This document shows positions 33,894-43,229 of a stretch of 64,000 nt of DNA, piece after piece. Positions within the stretch are counted from its first letter, which is position 1. Every line of letters starts with the position of its first letter. Location of the stretch: positions 1 through 64,000 of the forward strand of contig LNDU01000061.1 in assembly GCA_001464735.1 (NCBI GenBank), written 5' to 3'. The notes under the pieces are model-generated. The model saw only the letters and a program-made list of their open reading frames with translations. It was not told where the DNA came from and ran no database searches. The position numbers and the translations under genes are program-made. The DNA is from Nitrospira sp. Ga0074138. GTDB taxonomy: Bacteria; Nitrospirota; Nitrospiria; Nitrospirales; Nitrospiraceae.

Positions 33894-35404
33894 GCGATTT
33901 ACCCACGACGCTCGCGGTCACCCTGCTCCTGCTCGCGCCGCTTGTGGCTGGGGGGCTCAGCCTGCTGCTGACCAGCTCGCGCTGGCTCCATGTGACCAAT
34001 TTGACCAGCATTGGCACACTGGTTGCCGCGGAAGTCATGATCGCGCGCTCCGTCTTAGAGCAAGGCTCGCTCACGGCGTTCAGCGAGATCGTGTACATCG
34101 ACGCCCTCTCGTCGGTCATTCTGTTCATTATCGGGACGGTCGGTCTCGCCTGTTCCCTCTATATGCGGTCATATATGGACGAACAAGTCGCCCGTGGCGT
34201 CATCGCACCCAAGCGCCTCAATCTGTTTTTCTTCTTGTTTCATATGTTCCTAATGACCATGGTCGTCGCGACCGTCGCCAATAGCTTAGGGGTACAATGG
34301 GTGGCGATCGAGGCCACGACGCTGACGACGACGTTTCTCATAGCCTTCTGGCGGCGGCGCGAATCGTTGGAAGCCGGGTGGAAATATCTCATCCTCTGTT
34401 CCGTCGGAATCTCCCTGGCTCTGTTCGGCGTCGTGCTGATGTATTATTCCTCCCTGCGCGTACTGGGAGATGTCAGTTCGGCCCTCAATATTACCCAGCT
34501 TCAGCAGGTGGCTTCGCAGCTGGACCCCCACATTCTGAAATTGGCCTTCGTGTTTCTGTTTGTCGGCTACGGCACAAAAGTCGGACTCGTACCGATGCAT
34601 AGCTGGCTGCCCGATGCCTACACGGAAGCGCCGGCACCAGTCGCAGCTATGTTGGCGGGTGTGCTGGAAACCGTGGCGGTCTATGCCATTCTGAGATGCC
34701 GGGGCATTGTCGATCAGGCCGTGCCTCCGGATTTCACCGGTGGTCTACTAGCCATCTTCGGACTCGTGTCGTTCGCGCTCGCGGCGTTTTTTATCCTCCT
34801 GCAGCACAATTACAAACGCCTCTTTGCCTACTCCAGCATTGAGCACATGGGCTTGGCGATGGTCGGGTTCGGGATCGGCGGGCCGATCGGAAATTTTGGC
34901 GGCCTGTTCCATCTGGTCAATCATGCCTTGGCCAAATCGCTCGCCTTCTTTGCGGCAGGCAATATCCACCGCCGGTTCAAGACCGTCGAGATCACTGAAA
35001 TACACGGTCTCACGACCGTCCTGCCCTGGTCTGCGCTGGCGCTGCTTATTGCTGGACTCGCTCTGGCGGCACTCCCGCCCTTTGCGCTCTTCGCCAGTGA
35101 GATGCAGATCCTCACAGCGCTGGGATCATCGGGCCTCCCAGGAGAATGGACCCAGCCGGGCACAAGGTTTCCCATCGTGGTTCTCCTGTTCTGCAGTCTG
35201 GTTGCCTTCGGCGGTCTTCTCTATCGCATCACTAGCATGGTCTGGGGCGTGGCTCCCGCGGACATCGTCTCGGGGGAGCAGTGGTCCGTGGGGCACGTTC
35301 CCATCATTCTCCTGGGAGCCGTGCTCGTGGGATTCTGCTGGGCTTTGCCGCCTCCGTTGCAGCAACTCTTTGAAGCCGCCTCAACCCTGTTGGTCAACCG
35401 CTAG
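33890..35404 (+). CDS. Hydrogenase-4 subunit F/NuoN-like proton-pumping subunit
   Basis: 504 residues, about 14 membrane helices. QWVAIEATTLTTTFLIAFWRRRESLEAGWKYLIL carries the HyfF-specific E and K residues, and YGTKVGLVPMHSWLPDAYTEAPAPVAAMLAGVLE and LFAYSSIEHMGLAMVGFGIG are the second half-channel motifs. It is the second antiporter-like subunit of the complex. The start overlaps the HyfE-like gene by ATGA. Confidence 0.92.
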   Translation: MSDLPTTLAVTLLLLAPLVAGGLSLLLTSSRWLHVTNLTSIGTLVAAEVMIARSVLEQGSLTAFSEIVYIDALSSVILFIIGTVGLACSLYMRSYMDEQVARGVIAPKRLNLFFFLFHMFLMTMVVATVANSLGVQWVAIEATTLTTTFLIAFWRRRESLEAGWKYLILCSVGISLALFGVVLMYYSSLRVLGDVSSALNITQLQQVASQLDPHILKLAFVFLFVGYGTKVGLVPMHSWLPDAYTEAPAPVAAMLAGVLETVAVYAILRCRGIVDQAVPPDFTGGLLAIFGLVSFALAAFFILLQHNYKRLFAYSSIEHMGLAMVGFGIGGPIGNFGGLFHLVNHALAKSLAFFAAGNIHRRFKTVEITEIHGLTTVLPWSALALLIAGLALAALPPFALFASEMQILTALGSSGLPGEWTQPGTRFPIVVLLFCSLVAFGGLLYRITSMVWGVAPADIVSGEQWSVGHVPIILLGAVLVGFCWALPPPLQQLFEAASTLLVNR

Positions 35405-35417
35405 TCGGGAGGGAACC

Positions 35418-37016
35418 GTGACAGACAGTCCATCACCTGAGCGATCAATAGAACAGCAGATACAGACCGTTTTCCCTAGCTTGATTCCGGATTATCCCTC
35501 AGGTACGGCTCTGGCGCGGTATCGTACCGACACACACCAACTCCCGGAACTCGTCCGGTTTCTTCATGAGAAGATGCGTGGCCGCCTGGCTCTGCTGTTC
35601 GCGGTGGATTGCCGACCTCTGGAGAAGAAGTGCGAGTTGCAGTACCTGTTCGCATTCAAGTCCCGCCAACCCTTCGTGCTCGTAACGACAGAGTTGATCG
35701 GAGAGGAACGTCTGTTCACGTCGATCACGCCGTCGATTCATGCCGCGCAATGGTATGAACGCGAGATTCGTGATCTCTTCGGCTTGATCCCACAAGGCCA
35801 TCCGGATCTCCGTCGCCTGGTTCGACACGAGCATTGGCCGAAGGGCACCCATCCGTTACAGAAGGACTTTTCGTGGAACCACGTCTTGGAACGGCAACAA
35901 GGCGAATACCGGTTCTCCCACATTGAAGGGGAGGGAGTCTTCGAAGTCCCGGTCGGACCGATTCACGCCGGGATCATCGAGCCGGGGCATTTTCGCTTTT
36001 CCGTGGCCGGCGAGCCGATCATGCAACTGGAAGTGCGCCACTTCTGGAAACATCGTGGCGTGGAAAAACTGTTCGAGCAACTCCCGCTGATCGACGCGGT
36101 GCTATTGGCGGAACGCGTGTCTGGGGATACGACCATCGGGCACAGTCTGGCCTACTGCCAAGCGGTGGAAACGCTCCTGCATCTCAACGTGCCACGACGC
36201 GCCAAGTACCTCCGTTCGCTCTTTCTGGAACTAGAACGACTGTACAATCATCTCGGCGATATCGGCGCGATGTGCAATGACACAGCCTATGCGCTCGCCC
36301 ATGCCCATTGTGGTCGGATGAAGGAGCAAGTCATGCAACTCAATGACCGGCTGGTTGGTTCGCGCTTCCTGCGAGGCGTCATGCAGGTCGGGGGAGTCAG
36401 TTGGGACGTCGATCGCAGCCAACTCCGTAACATCGTTCAAGAGCTCAACGGTATCCAGAAGGACTTCTCCGAAGTGGGCGCCATCATCTTTGTCAATGCC
36501 TCGCTCACGGATCGGCTTGAGACCACAGGAGTTCTGACTGAACGGATTGCCTGGGATCACGCCGTGACGGGAGTGGTGGGGCGGGCGTCAGGGATGGATC
36601 AGGATGTCCGAAGAGATCGCCCCTTCGCCGCATATGACGAACTGCCCGTGAACGTGGCGCTGTATCGCTATGGCGACGCACGAGCGAGATTGCGCGTGCG
36701 TGGCGATGAGATCCATGAATCCATCCGGCTCATTCGCGAGATTCAGGCGCGGATTCCCGATGGTCCCATAGCGGTTAAACCCGACCGATCGGCGACTCCT
36801 GGAGCTTGGGCAATCGCGGCTGTGGAAGGATGGCGAGGCGAGATTCTCTATTTCGTCATGGCCGGAACAGACGGCCGCATTCGCCGTTGCAAAGTGAGGG
36901 ATCCGTCTTTCGCGAATTGGCCTGCCATCCAATGGGCTGTGTTAGGAAACATCATTCCTGATTTTCCACTCATCAACAAGAGTTTCAATCTGTCGTATGC
37001 GGGCAATGATCTCTGA
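35418..37016 (+). CDS. HyfG/HycE-like NuoCD fusion lacking the Ni-binding cysteines
   Basis: 532 residues from the GTG at 35418 (GGGAGGG upstream). Residues 1-170 are the NuoC-like part (HAAQWYEREIRDLFGLIPQGHPDLRRLVRHEHWPKGTHPL), and the rest is the NuoD/hydrogenase large-subunit-like part. At the first nickel motif, where HycE has a CxxC, this protein reads ERVSGDTTIGHSLAYC (Ser235, Thr238). The C-terminus (INKSFNLSYAGNDL) has no second CxxC. It therefore cannot hold a NiFe centre and belongs to the energy-converting hydrogenase-related (Ehr) class, whose reaction is unknown; a quinone or other small substrate is possible. Confidence 0.9.
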   Translation: MTDSPSPERSIEQQIQTVFPSLIPDYPSGTALARYRTDTHQLPELVRFLHEKMRGRLALLFAVDCRPLEKKCELQYLFAFKSRQPFVLVTTELIGEERLFTSITPSIHAAQWYEREIRDLFGLIPQGHPDLRRLVRHEHWPKGTHPLQKDFSWNHVLERQQGEYRFSHIEGEGVFEVPVGPIHAGIIEPGHFRFSVAGEPIMQLEVRHFWKHRGVEKLFEQLPLIDAVLLAERVSGDTTIGHSLAYCQAVETLLHLNVPRRAKYLRSLFLELERLYNHLGDIGAMCNDTAYALAHAHCGRMKEQVMQLNDRLVGSRFLRGVMQVGGVSWDVDRSQLRNIVQELNGIQKDFSEVGAIIFVNASLTDRLETTGVLTERIAWDHAVTGVVGRASGMDQDVRRDRPFAAYDELPVNVALYRYGDARARLRVRGDEIHESIRLIREIQARIPDGPIAVKPDRSATPGAWAIAAVEGWRGEILYFVMAGTDGRIRRCKVRDPSFANWPAIQWAVLGNIIPDFPLINKSFNLSYAGNDL

Positions 37017-37030
37017 GAAAGGGATGAGCC

Positions 37031-37540
37031 ATGTTTCGGATCATCAAAAAAAGCCTGAAGACGGGCGTCGTCACCGGACAATATCCAGAATCCGAAAGGC
37101 CCTCGGAACCAATCAATCCGGCGGTGACGAAAAGGGCCAAGCCCTTTCGGCGCTCGCTCGCAATCCGGGAGGTCGATACCGGCTCCTGCAATGCCTGTGA
37201 GATGGAAATGAACGCGCTCCTGAATCCGGTATACGACGCCGAGCGGTTCGGCATTCACATAGTCGCCTCGCCGCGCCACGCTGATGCCTTGGTGGTGACG
37301 GGACCAGTCACCGTCAACATGGAGCGCGCGATGAAAGATGTGCACAAGCAAACGCCTGATCCGAAGATTGTGATTGCGCTCGGTGACTGCGCGATCAACT
37401 GTGGCATATTCAAAGGCAGTTATGCCGTGACAGGGCCCGTGGAACGGCACATCCCTGTTGATGTCCGCATCCCCGGCTGTCCGCCGCGTCCAGCGGAAAT
37501 CCTTGAGGCCTTGTCGGAATTGCGCAAAGAAAGGCCATGA
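37031..37540 (+). CDS. NuoB/HyfI-like iron-sulfur small subunit
   Basis: 169 residues. DTGSCNACEME (Cys53, Cys56), GDCAINCG (Cys120, Cys124) and IPGCPPRP (Cys150) supply ligands for one 4Fe-4S cluster equivalent to N2 of complex I or the proximal cluster of group 4 hydrogenases. The N-terminal 40 residues are basic. It is the last subunit of the complex. No separate ferredoxin-like (HyfA/NuoI) gene and no hydrogenase maturation genes are present in the window, which also argues against hydrogenase function. Confidence 0.9.
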   Translation: MFRIIKKSLKTGVVTGQYPESERPSEPINPAVTKRAKPFRRSLAIREVDTGSCNACEMEMNALLNPVYDAERFGIHIVASPRHADALVVTGPVTVNMERAMKDVHKQTPDPKIVIALGDCAINCGIFKGSYAVTGPVERHIPVDVRIPGCPPRPAEILEALSELRKERP

Positions 37541-37608
37541 GGCGTAACGGCAAGAATCCTATCATGGATGCGTACTCCCCGAACAATTTAGGTTTTCACT
37601 AAGGATGT

Positions 37609-38007
37609 ATGCGAAACATTAGGCCACGTGTATTGATCCTCGGTGGTGGATTCGGCGGCATGTATGCCGCACTGGAGTTCGAACGCGCGCTGGCGCGAGG
37701 GGCTGACGTGGACGTCACCCTCGTCAACCGCGACAACTTTTTCCTCTTCACCCCGATGCTGCACGAAGTCGCCGCAAGCGACCTCGATATCACGAATATC
37801 GTCAGCCCGATCCGCAAGCTCTTGCGTCGGGTGACCTTTTTTCATGGCGATATCGAAACCGTCGATCTTGTAAAGAAACGAGTCGGCCTGTCGCATGGGC
37901 ATGAGCAACATTGCCACGCGCTGCCCTATGACCATCTGGTGCTGGCACTCGGCTCAACCACGAACTTCTTCGATATCCCAGGTTGGCAGACCGCGCGCTC
38001 ACGATGA
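37609..38007 (+). CDS. Type II NADH dehydrogenase-like flavoprotein, N-terminal fragment (frameshifted)
   Basis: The fragment reads RVLILGGGFGGMYAALEFER, the FAD-binding GxGxxG fold, then VTLVNRDNFFLFTPMLHEVAASDLD and YDHLVLALGSTTNFFDIPG, all typical of NDH-2. The last five residues before the stop are out of frame. The sequence continues in another frame at 37983 (ADRALTMK). One base is missing around 37980-37984; a normal protein would read IPG-x-ADRALTMKSL. Together the two parts give a full-length enzyme of about 435 residues. It lies 68 bp after the Ehr operon and may feed the quinone pool. Confidence 0.8.
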   Translation: MRNIRPRVLILGGGFGGMYAALEFERALARGADVDVTLVNRDNFFLFTPMLHEVAASDLDITNIVSPIRKLLRRVTFFHGDIETVDLVKKRVGLSHGHEQHCHALPYDHLVLALGSTTNFFDIPGWQTARSR

Positions 38008-38924
38008 AATCGCTGAGCGACGCAATCTTTCTACGCAACCGCCTCATCGCGAACCTGGAAGAGGCGGACTTTGAATGTGCGGCGTCGTTCCACGCGCCGT
38101 TACTGAATTTCGTCGTGGCCGGTGGCGGGTTCGCCGGAGTCGAAACCATTGCGGCCATGAACGACTTTCTGCGGGAGGCGGTGCGGTACTTTCCGCATAT
38201 TCGGGAAGAGATGCTGCGAATTATCCTCGTCCACTCGGGAAAGGTCATCTTGCCGGAACTCGGGGAGGAGCTCGGCGCCTACGCCCAGCGCAAACTCATA
38301 GAGAATAAGGTGGAAATCCATTCGAACTGTAAAGTCACCGCCATGACGGACCACGACGTGACGCTCAGCGATGGGACAACGGTGATAACTAATACATTGG
38401 TATGGACCGCCGGAACCAGCCCACATACTCTCTTGGACACCTTGCCCTGTCCGAAATCGAAGGGTCGGATCCTCGTCAACGAGTGCCTGGAAGTTCTCGA
38501 GTGGCCTGGCGTCTGGGCCTTTGGCGACTGTGCGCTCGTGCCGGACCCTCATACTGGGACATTTCATCCCCCCACCGCGCAGCACGCGCTGCGGGAGGGA
38601 AAGCTCGCGGCACAGAATATTCTGGCTACCATTCGAGGCGAGCAGCCGAAACCCTTCCGCTACTCGACGATCGGGCTCCTGGCCCCGATCGGGAAACGAA
38701 CCGGCGTCGCGAATATTCTCGGCGTGAACTTTTCCGGCTTCATTGCCTGGTGGCTGTGGCGAACAATCTACTTGATGAAACTGCCTCGCTTTGAGAAGAA
38801 AGTGCTCGTGGCCTTGGACTGGACCCTGGATGTGCTCTTTTCGAAGGATCTGGTCCACTTCAGAACGACGCGCCTCCGTACCCCACCGCCGGCGCAAAAA
38901 GAATCGGAAAGTACGCCAGCCTAG
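37983..38924 (+). CDS. Type II NADH dehydrogenase-like flavoprotein, C-terminal fragment (frameshifted)
   Basis: The in-frame continuation of the fragment above. FVVAGGGFAGVETIAAMND is the NADH-binding fold, VWTAGTSPHTLLD and GVWAFGDCALVPD close the FAD site, and WWLWRTIYLMKLPRFEKKVLVALDWTLDVLFSKDL is the amphipathic C-terminal membrane anchor of NDH-2. The apparent TTG start at 37983 is only where this frame opens, and there is no ribosome site. Either the gene is broken or the sequence has a one-base error. NDH-2 passes electrons from NADH to quinone without pumping protons. Confidence 0.8.
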   Translation: MADRALTMKSLSDAIFLRNRLIANLEEADFECAASFHAPLLNFVVAGGGFAGVETIAAMNDFLREAVRYFPHIREEMLRIILVHSGKVILPELGEELGAYAQRKLIENKVEIHSNCKVTAMTDHDVTLSDGTTVITNTLVWTAGTSPHTLLDTLPCPKSKGRILVNECLEVLEWPGVWAFGDCALVPDPHTGTFHPPTAQHALREGKLAAQNILATIRGEQPKPFRYSTIGLLAPIGKRTGVANILGVNFSGFIAWWLWRTIYLMKLPRFEKKVLVALDWTLDVLFSKDLVHFRTTRLRTPPPAQKESESTPA

Positions 38925-39220
38925 GCTAGTCAACGCTTAACCTGGATTCCACAGTAGACAATACGGACCAAAGCCCACTTTCCCAAATGCCTTGATCCTC
39001 AATGTCGTAACTCGTCACTTTTTAACTGCGCCGCAGTTGAACATGGTGCATACGGTCTTGCAAGCAGTACAGGAATTGATTTGGATTAACCGTAGCTTAT
39101 GAGCGAACTTTGGTTTCAGTTGCGGAATCCAGGCTTAATATCAGCGCAGCAAGCGAATGAAACGGTAAAAAAAGCTCATCGTTGTTCTCGTTGTGCACTC
39201 ACCGCCGTCTCCTCCCATCT

Positions 39221-41533
39221 CTACGCCACCTTCTTCCCATCGAGCACTTCACGCACTTTTTGTGTCAATACATGAGGCGTGAACGGTTTCTGGAGAAAGG
39301 CCGTGTCTCGTTTGACCCCACCCTGTTCGAACACCGGATGGTCAGGGTAGCCGGACATGTACAGAACCTTGATGTCGGACCGCACAGCCGTCAGTTTTTC
39401 TGCGACCTCCGGCCCACTCATTTGCGGCATCGCGACATCCGTCAGCAACAAATGAATCGGGCCCAGATGCTTCGTGCCGGTCAGAAGCGCTTCGATGCCG
39501 TGACGTGCGACCAACACCTCATACCCACTGAGGCGAAGTGCTTCTTGCACAAGCCCTCGCACCGACGGGTCGTCCTCGACCAGGAGAATCGTTTCTCGCC
39601 CGATGGCTCTGCCGATCGTTCCACTGGCCATCGACGCGGCTTGTGTGGACGCCTCCACCTTCGGGAAAAAGATCTTGCACGTGGTGCCTTGTCCCAGCGT
39701 GCTCTCAATCCCGATCGTTCCACCGCTTTGCTTGACGATCCCATACACCGTAGACAACCCGAGACCCGTGCCCTTCCCCTTTTCCTTGGTCGTAAAAAAC
39801 GGTTCGAATAAATGTGATTGGGTTTCTTCGCTCATCCCCTGGCCGGTATCCCTGATGGCCAGGAGTACATAGGCTCCCTCGTCAAGCATCATCGTTTCAC
39901 GCCGAGGGCCCTTCCCGATGGTGACATTTCGAGTCTGGATCGTCAGCTGGCCACCCGTCGGCATGGCGTCTCGAGCATTCACCGCCAGATTCATGATCAC
40001 TTGCTCGATCTGCCCCGGATCGGCCTTGATCGATCCCAATTGTGGGTCGAGATCGGCACACAGTTCAACGATGTCCTCGCCTAACAGTCGCCGCAACATC
40101 CCGTCCATGTTCATGACGAGCGCGTTCAGATCCACGATCTTGGCCGCCACAAATTGCCGGCGGCTGAACGCCAGGAGTTGACTGGTCAAGCCGGCGGCAC
40201 GATCGGCAGCTTTTTTGACTTCTTCGATTTCACGGCGCGCGGGATCCGCCTGCGTCAAGCGACTCAGGATCAACTCGCTGTATCCACGAATCACCGTCAA
40301 AAGATTGTTAAAATCATGAGCGACCCCGCCGGCGAGCCGCCCCACGGCCTCCATCTTCTGCGCTTGACGCAGTTGCGCTTCGGTCAGGCGCAACGCCTCT
40401 TGCGCACTCGTGCGTTCACCGAATTGCCCGATTTTCAGGCCGACATCGGCGATCATACTGAGCAGCTCGCTATCCGGCTCATGGGCCTGATGGCTGAAGA
40501 ACTCAATGACGCCCTCGACCTCACCCCCGATACGAATCGGAAACCCGAACGCTCCATGAAGCCCACTTGCAGACGCCAACTCCGCACGAACAAAGGCGGG
40601 GTCGAGCGTCACGTCTGTAATCCACACCGGTTGCCCGCTTTCCCAAATTCGACCGGGCAATCCCACACCCGGTTTGAATGTCTGGGTCTGCATCTGTGCA
40701 ATGAACTCATCCGCGACGCGCGATGGGACTCGCCAGTAATCGAGGCACCGCAACGTGCCCGATTGTTTATCCAGCCTCCAAAATACGCCGAGATCCCATT
40801 CGAGACTCTCGCCGACCGCTTGAATGATTTTCGGCACCGCTTCTTCGAGTCGCACGGCCTCCGAGAGGACACGCGTCACCGCATATTGAGAGGCCAGCCG
40901 TCGTTCGGCCCGCCGACGATCCGTAATGTCGCGCACAAACGCACTGAAGATATACGCTTCACCGATACGGGCCGGCGAGACGGCGAGCTCAACCGGAAAC
41001 TCGTGGCCTTCCTTATGTCGCGCGGCGATCTCGATCCGACGATTCAACACCGGGCCGACTCCGGTCTTGAGATACTCTCGAATCCCTTGTGCGTGCACCT
41101 CCCGATCCCGCTCGGGAATGATGGTGTCGGACAGCAATTTCCCCATCGCTTCTTCGCGGGTCCATCCGAAAATCGCAGCAGCTTGGGCATTCCATTCAGT
41201 CACAATTCCGGCCGCATCGATAGTGATGACTCCATCGAGCGCCGTATCAACGATCGCTCGATTGCGTTCCTGACTCTGTAACAACGCCGCTTCGGCGGCC
41301 CGCGCCCAGGCACTTTCCTGCTGTGCCTGCCGATACTCCGCTCGCAATCGGATCGTCGACCACAACAGCAATCCCAGCAGCGGGAGCCAGACGGCCGCCA
41401 CGATACTGCGTTCAACATGGCCGAGCAGGAAGGTCCCCACGCCGAGGATAAAGAGCGTGATCAAGACCATCACAAACGTCAACCACTCATATCGGCGAGT
41501 CGTGGAGGCGGTTCGCCCTTCTGGTTGGGTCAT
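39221..41533 (-). CDS. Hybrid sensor histidine kinase (PAS-GAF-HisKA-HATPase-REC)
   Basis: 770 residues. Two membrane helices at the start (LTFVMVLITLFILGVGTFLL and IVAAVWLPLLGLLLWSTI), a PAS domain (IVDTALDGVITIDAAGIVTEWN), a GAF domain (LDKQSGTLRCLDYWRVPSRVADEF...), HisKA with GGVAHDFNNLLTVIRGYSEL, HATPase with NLAVNARDAMP and GTGLGLSTVYGIVKQSGG, and a C-terminal receiver (ILLVEDDPSV ... LLTDVAMPQMSG). The start at 41533 overlaps the upstream stop by ATGA. No DNA-binding regulator is next to it, so its partner is elsewhere. The signal is unknown. Confidence 0.92.
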   Translation of the reverse strand: MTQPEGRTASTTRRYEWLTFVMVLITLFILGVGTFLLGHVERSIVAAVWLPLLGLLLWSTIRLRAEYRQAQQESAWARAAEAALLQSQERNRAIVDTALDGVITIDAAGIVTEWNAQAAAIFGWTREEAMGKLLSDTIIPERDREVHAQGIREYLKTGVGPVLNRRIEIAARHKEGHEFPVELAVSPARIGEAYIFSAFVRDITDRRRAERRLASQYAVTRVLSEAVRLEEAVPKIIQAVGESLEWDLGVFWRLDKQSGTLRCLDYWRVPSRVADEFIAQMQTQTFKPGVGLPGRIWESGQPVWITDVTLDPAFVRAELASASGLHGAFGFPIRIGGEVEGVIEFFSHQAHEPDSELLSMIADVGLKIGQFGERTSAQEALRLTEAQLRQAQKMEAVGRLAGGVAHDFNNLLTVIRGYSELILSRLTQADPARREIEEVKKAADRAAGLTSQLLAFSRRQFVAAKIVDLNALVMNMDGMLRRLLGEDIVELCADLDPQLGSIKADPGQIEQVIMNLAVNARDAMPTGGQLTIQTRNVTIGKGPRRETMMLDEGAYVLLAIRDTGQGMSEETQSHLFEPFFTTKEKGKGTGLGLSTVYGIVKQSGGTIGIESTLGQGTTCKIFFPKVEASTQAASMASGTIGRAIGRETILLVEDDPSVRGLVQEALRLSGYEVLVARHGIEALLTGTKHLGPIHLLLTDVAMPQMSGPEVAEKLTAVRSDIKVLYMSGYPDHPVFEQGGVKRDTAFLQKPFTPHVLTQKVREVLDGKKVA

Positions 41534-43020
41534 GCGGTCACCCTTGTGATCACCCACGTGTCCAGAATTGCGGACGGACGGTAGGCCAATTTGGCCGCAC
41601 GGAGTCCCGGAAGACCGGCATCATCCATGGCATTGATAGAGATCGCCCCTTTTGCCATGGCGGTTCGACAGGTGTCGCGGAAGACCCACTGAGCCAGACC
41701 AGGGATAGATCGGTCCGCGACCTCTAATAGGACGCACCAAGTTTGCGGCGTCACCCAGTAGCCAAAGGTGTAGGCGACGATGTCTTCGTGGATTTTCACG
41801 ACGATCCCCGACAAGCCGATCCGTTCATGCTCTTGCAAGACAAGCCTATGGGCCATTTCCGCATCCTCCAGAAGCAGCTTTCCCATCTGATCGAGATGGC
41901 CGTTCCGTTTCTGCTCCGCCCATTGCCCATAGAGACGCACGCAGTCGGCCTGATAGTCAGCACGATACGGCTCGACCGTGATCGTCTGTTCGCGGGTCGC
42001 ACGATTGCAGAGCGCCCGTTGGGATTTATAGTGATCTCCTGCCAAGGCCGCCAGCGCGCTGACAGGGTAGAGATAGTCGCCATCTTTCTGACAGAATCGA
42101 ATCCCGTCGCACTCCAGTAGTTGCCTTTGTGACTCCATGACGTTTTCGATTCGACTCACCGGCGACGGTCCGTTCCACGACTGCATCATCACAAACGCCT
42201 GCTCCACGGCTTGATCCAGGGGGCCAGCCCCAAGCGGTGGTAGTGGCATGAACCATCCGTCCGGAGACTTGGCAAACAGAAACAGTGTGTGATCGAACTC
42301 CATCCACCAGTGGGAAAGCAGCGATGTCCAGATATAATGGTAGGGAAAGGCAAACGCGGCCGGCGTATTATGGCCAATCACGTGAGCACGCTCGAGCGCC
42401 TTCGCGAACTGTGGCGCGTCCGACGGCGTCAGCGGACGGAGCCGAGCATCAACTCGCGCAGGACTAAGCCGGGCCGTGAAGTGCGGAAGCGCCTGAAGCA
42501 CGATCACATCGTCCTGAAAGCGCCCAATCAAGTGTGGATGGGCAGCAATTTTGTCCAATCCTCCCTCAGTCGTCAGCCAACCGAGGACCGACTCCGCATA
42601 TTCGTGAATCGCACGGGGAACCGCGTCACGCATAAAGGGGCATTTGGAATCCCACCCGAGCAAGATTTCCCGACCCGACGCATCCCACATCAACGCCAGC
42701 GGATACAACTGACAGTCCAATGGGCGAACGTCGTAGATCCCGCACCGACCCGACTGCGAATCAAAGGCAGGACACAGATACCCTTCGTCCATCGGATTCT
42801 TGACAAGCTCGACCTGCGAGCCGGACTTATCCGGAAAGCACGAATAAGGCACTCCAAGTGCCACAGCATCGGTAATTTCTTGAGGGGTAAAGTATGGGCG
42901 AAGAAAACTATCGGCTTCCGGGAAGCGGCAACACACATCACAACGACCACATGCTGAGTCCGGAACCAGCTGAGGCAGAACCCGCATCGTTTGTCTGGAA
43001 TCTACTGTCCTGAGATCCAT
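41530..43020 (-). CDS. YkgJ-type cysteine-cluster protein fused to a DUF2156/GNAT-like domain
   Basis: 496 residues from the ATG at 43020; the open frame extends further upstream but without family character, and an ATG at 42987 is also possible. The N-terminal part has SACGRCDVCCRFPEAD, CPAFDSQSGRCGIYDVRPLDCQLYPLAL and SKCPFM, the YkgJ Zn/Fe-binding cysteine cluster. From about residue 170 the protein resembles DUF2156, the acyl/aminoacyl-transferase fold of phosphatidylglycerol lysyltransferases (AFAFPYHYIWTSLLSHWWMEF and later GIVVKIHEDIVAYTFGYWVTPQTWCVLLEVADRSIPGLAQWVFRD). The combination is unusual. It is co-translated with the hybrid kinase and divergent from an ATP-grasp-like gene. Confidence 0.75.
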   Translation of the reverse strand: MDLRTVDSRQTMRVLPQLVPDSACGRCDVCCRFPEADSFLRPYFTPQEITDAVALGVPYSCFPDKSGSQVELVKNPMDEGYLCPAFDSQSGRCGIYDVRPLDCQLYPLALMWDASGREILLGWDSKCPFMRDAVPRAIHEYAESVLGWLTTEGGLDKIAAHPHLIGRFQDDVIVLQALPHFTARLSPARVDARLRPLTPSDAPQFAKALERAHVIGHNTPAAFAFPYHYIWTSLLSHWWMEFDHTLFLFAKSPDGWFMPLPPLGAGPLDQAVEQAFVMMQSWNGPSPVSRIENVMESQRQLLECDGIRFCQKDGDYLYPVSALAALAGDHYKSQRALCNRATREQTITVEPYRADYQADCVRLYGQWAEQKRNGHLDQMGKLLLEDAEMAHRLVLQEHERIGLSGIVVKIHEDIVAYTFGYWVTPQTWCVLLEVADRSIPGLAQWVFRDTCRTAMAKGAISINAMDDAGLPGLRAAKLAYRPSAILDTWVITRVTA

Positions 43021-43229
43021 CGAGCCCCAATCATACGATGCATGCCGAACGGTGGCAAGGAAGGTTTGCTTCCGATCATCGCGCACCCTGTCCGCATTAC
43101 ACCAGCCTCTACGCTTCGGAAAGTCCGCTGCCCTCTTGTCGGTCGCTGGTGTGCGTGCTAGCATTGCACTCTTTGCACTATTCTGATGCCGCACCTCCGC
43201 CATGCCGGAATGCGTGGAAGGGTTTCGCA

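Noticed and set aside
34824..35417. Upstream extension of the NuoCD-like ORF
   Set aside because: These codons overlap the NuoN-like gene in another frame and have no family match; GTG 35418 with GGGAGGG is the real start.
35418..37016. True [NiFe] hydrogenase large subunit
   Set aside because: Both CxxC nickel-binding motifs are absent.
39024..39038. AACTGCG-C-CGCAGTT palindrome
   Set aside because: It lies between two convergent 3' ends, with no promoter role and no T-run for a terminator on either strand, so I cannot assign it.
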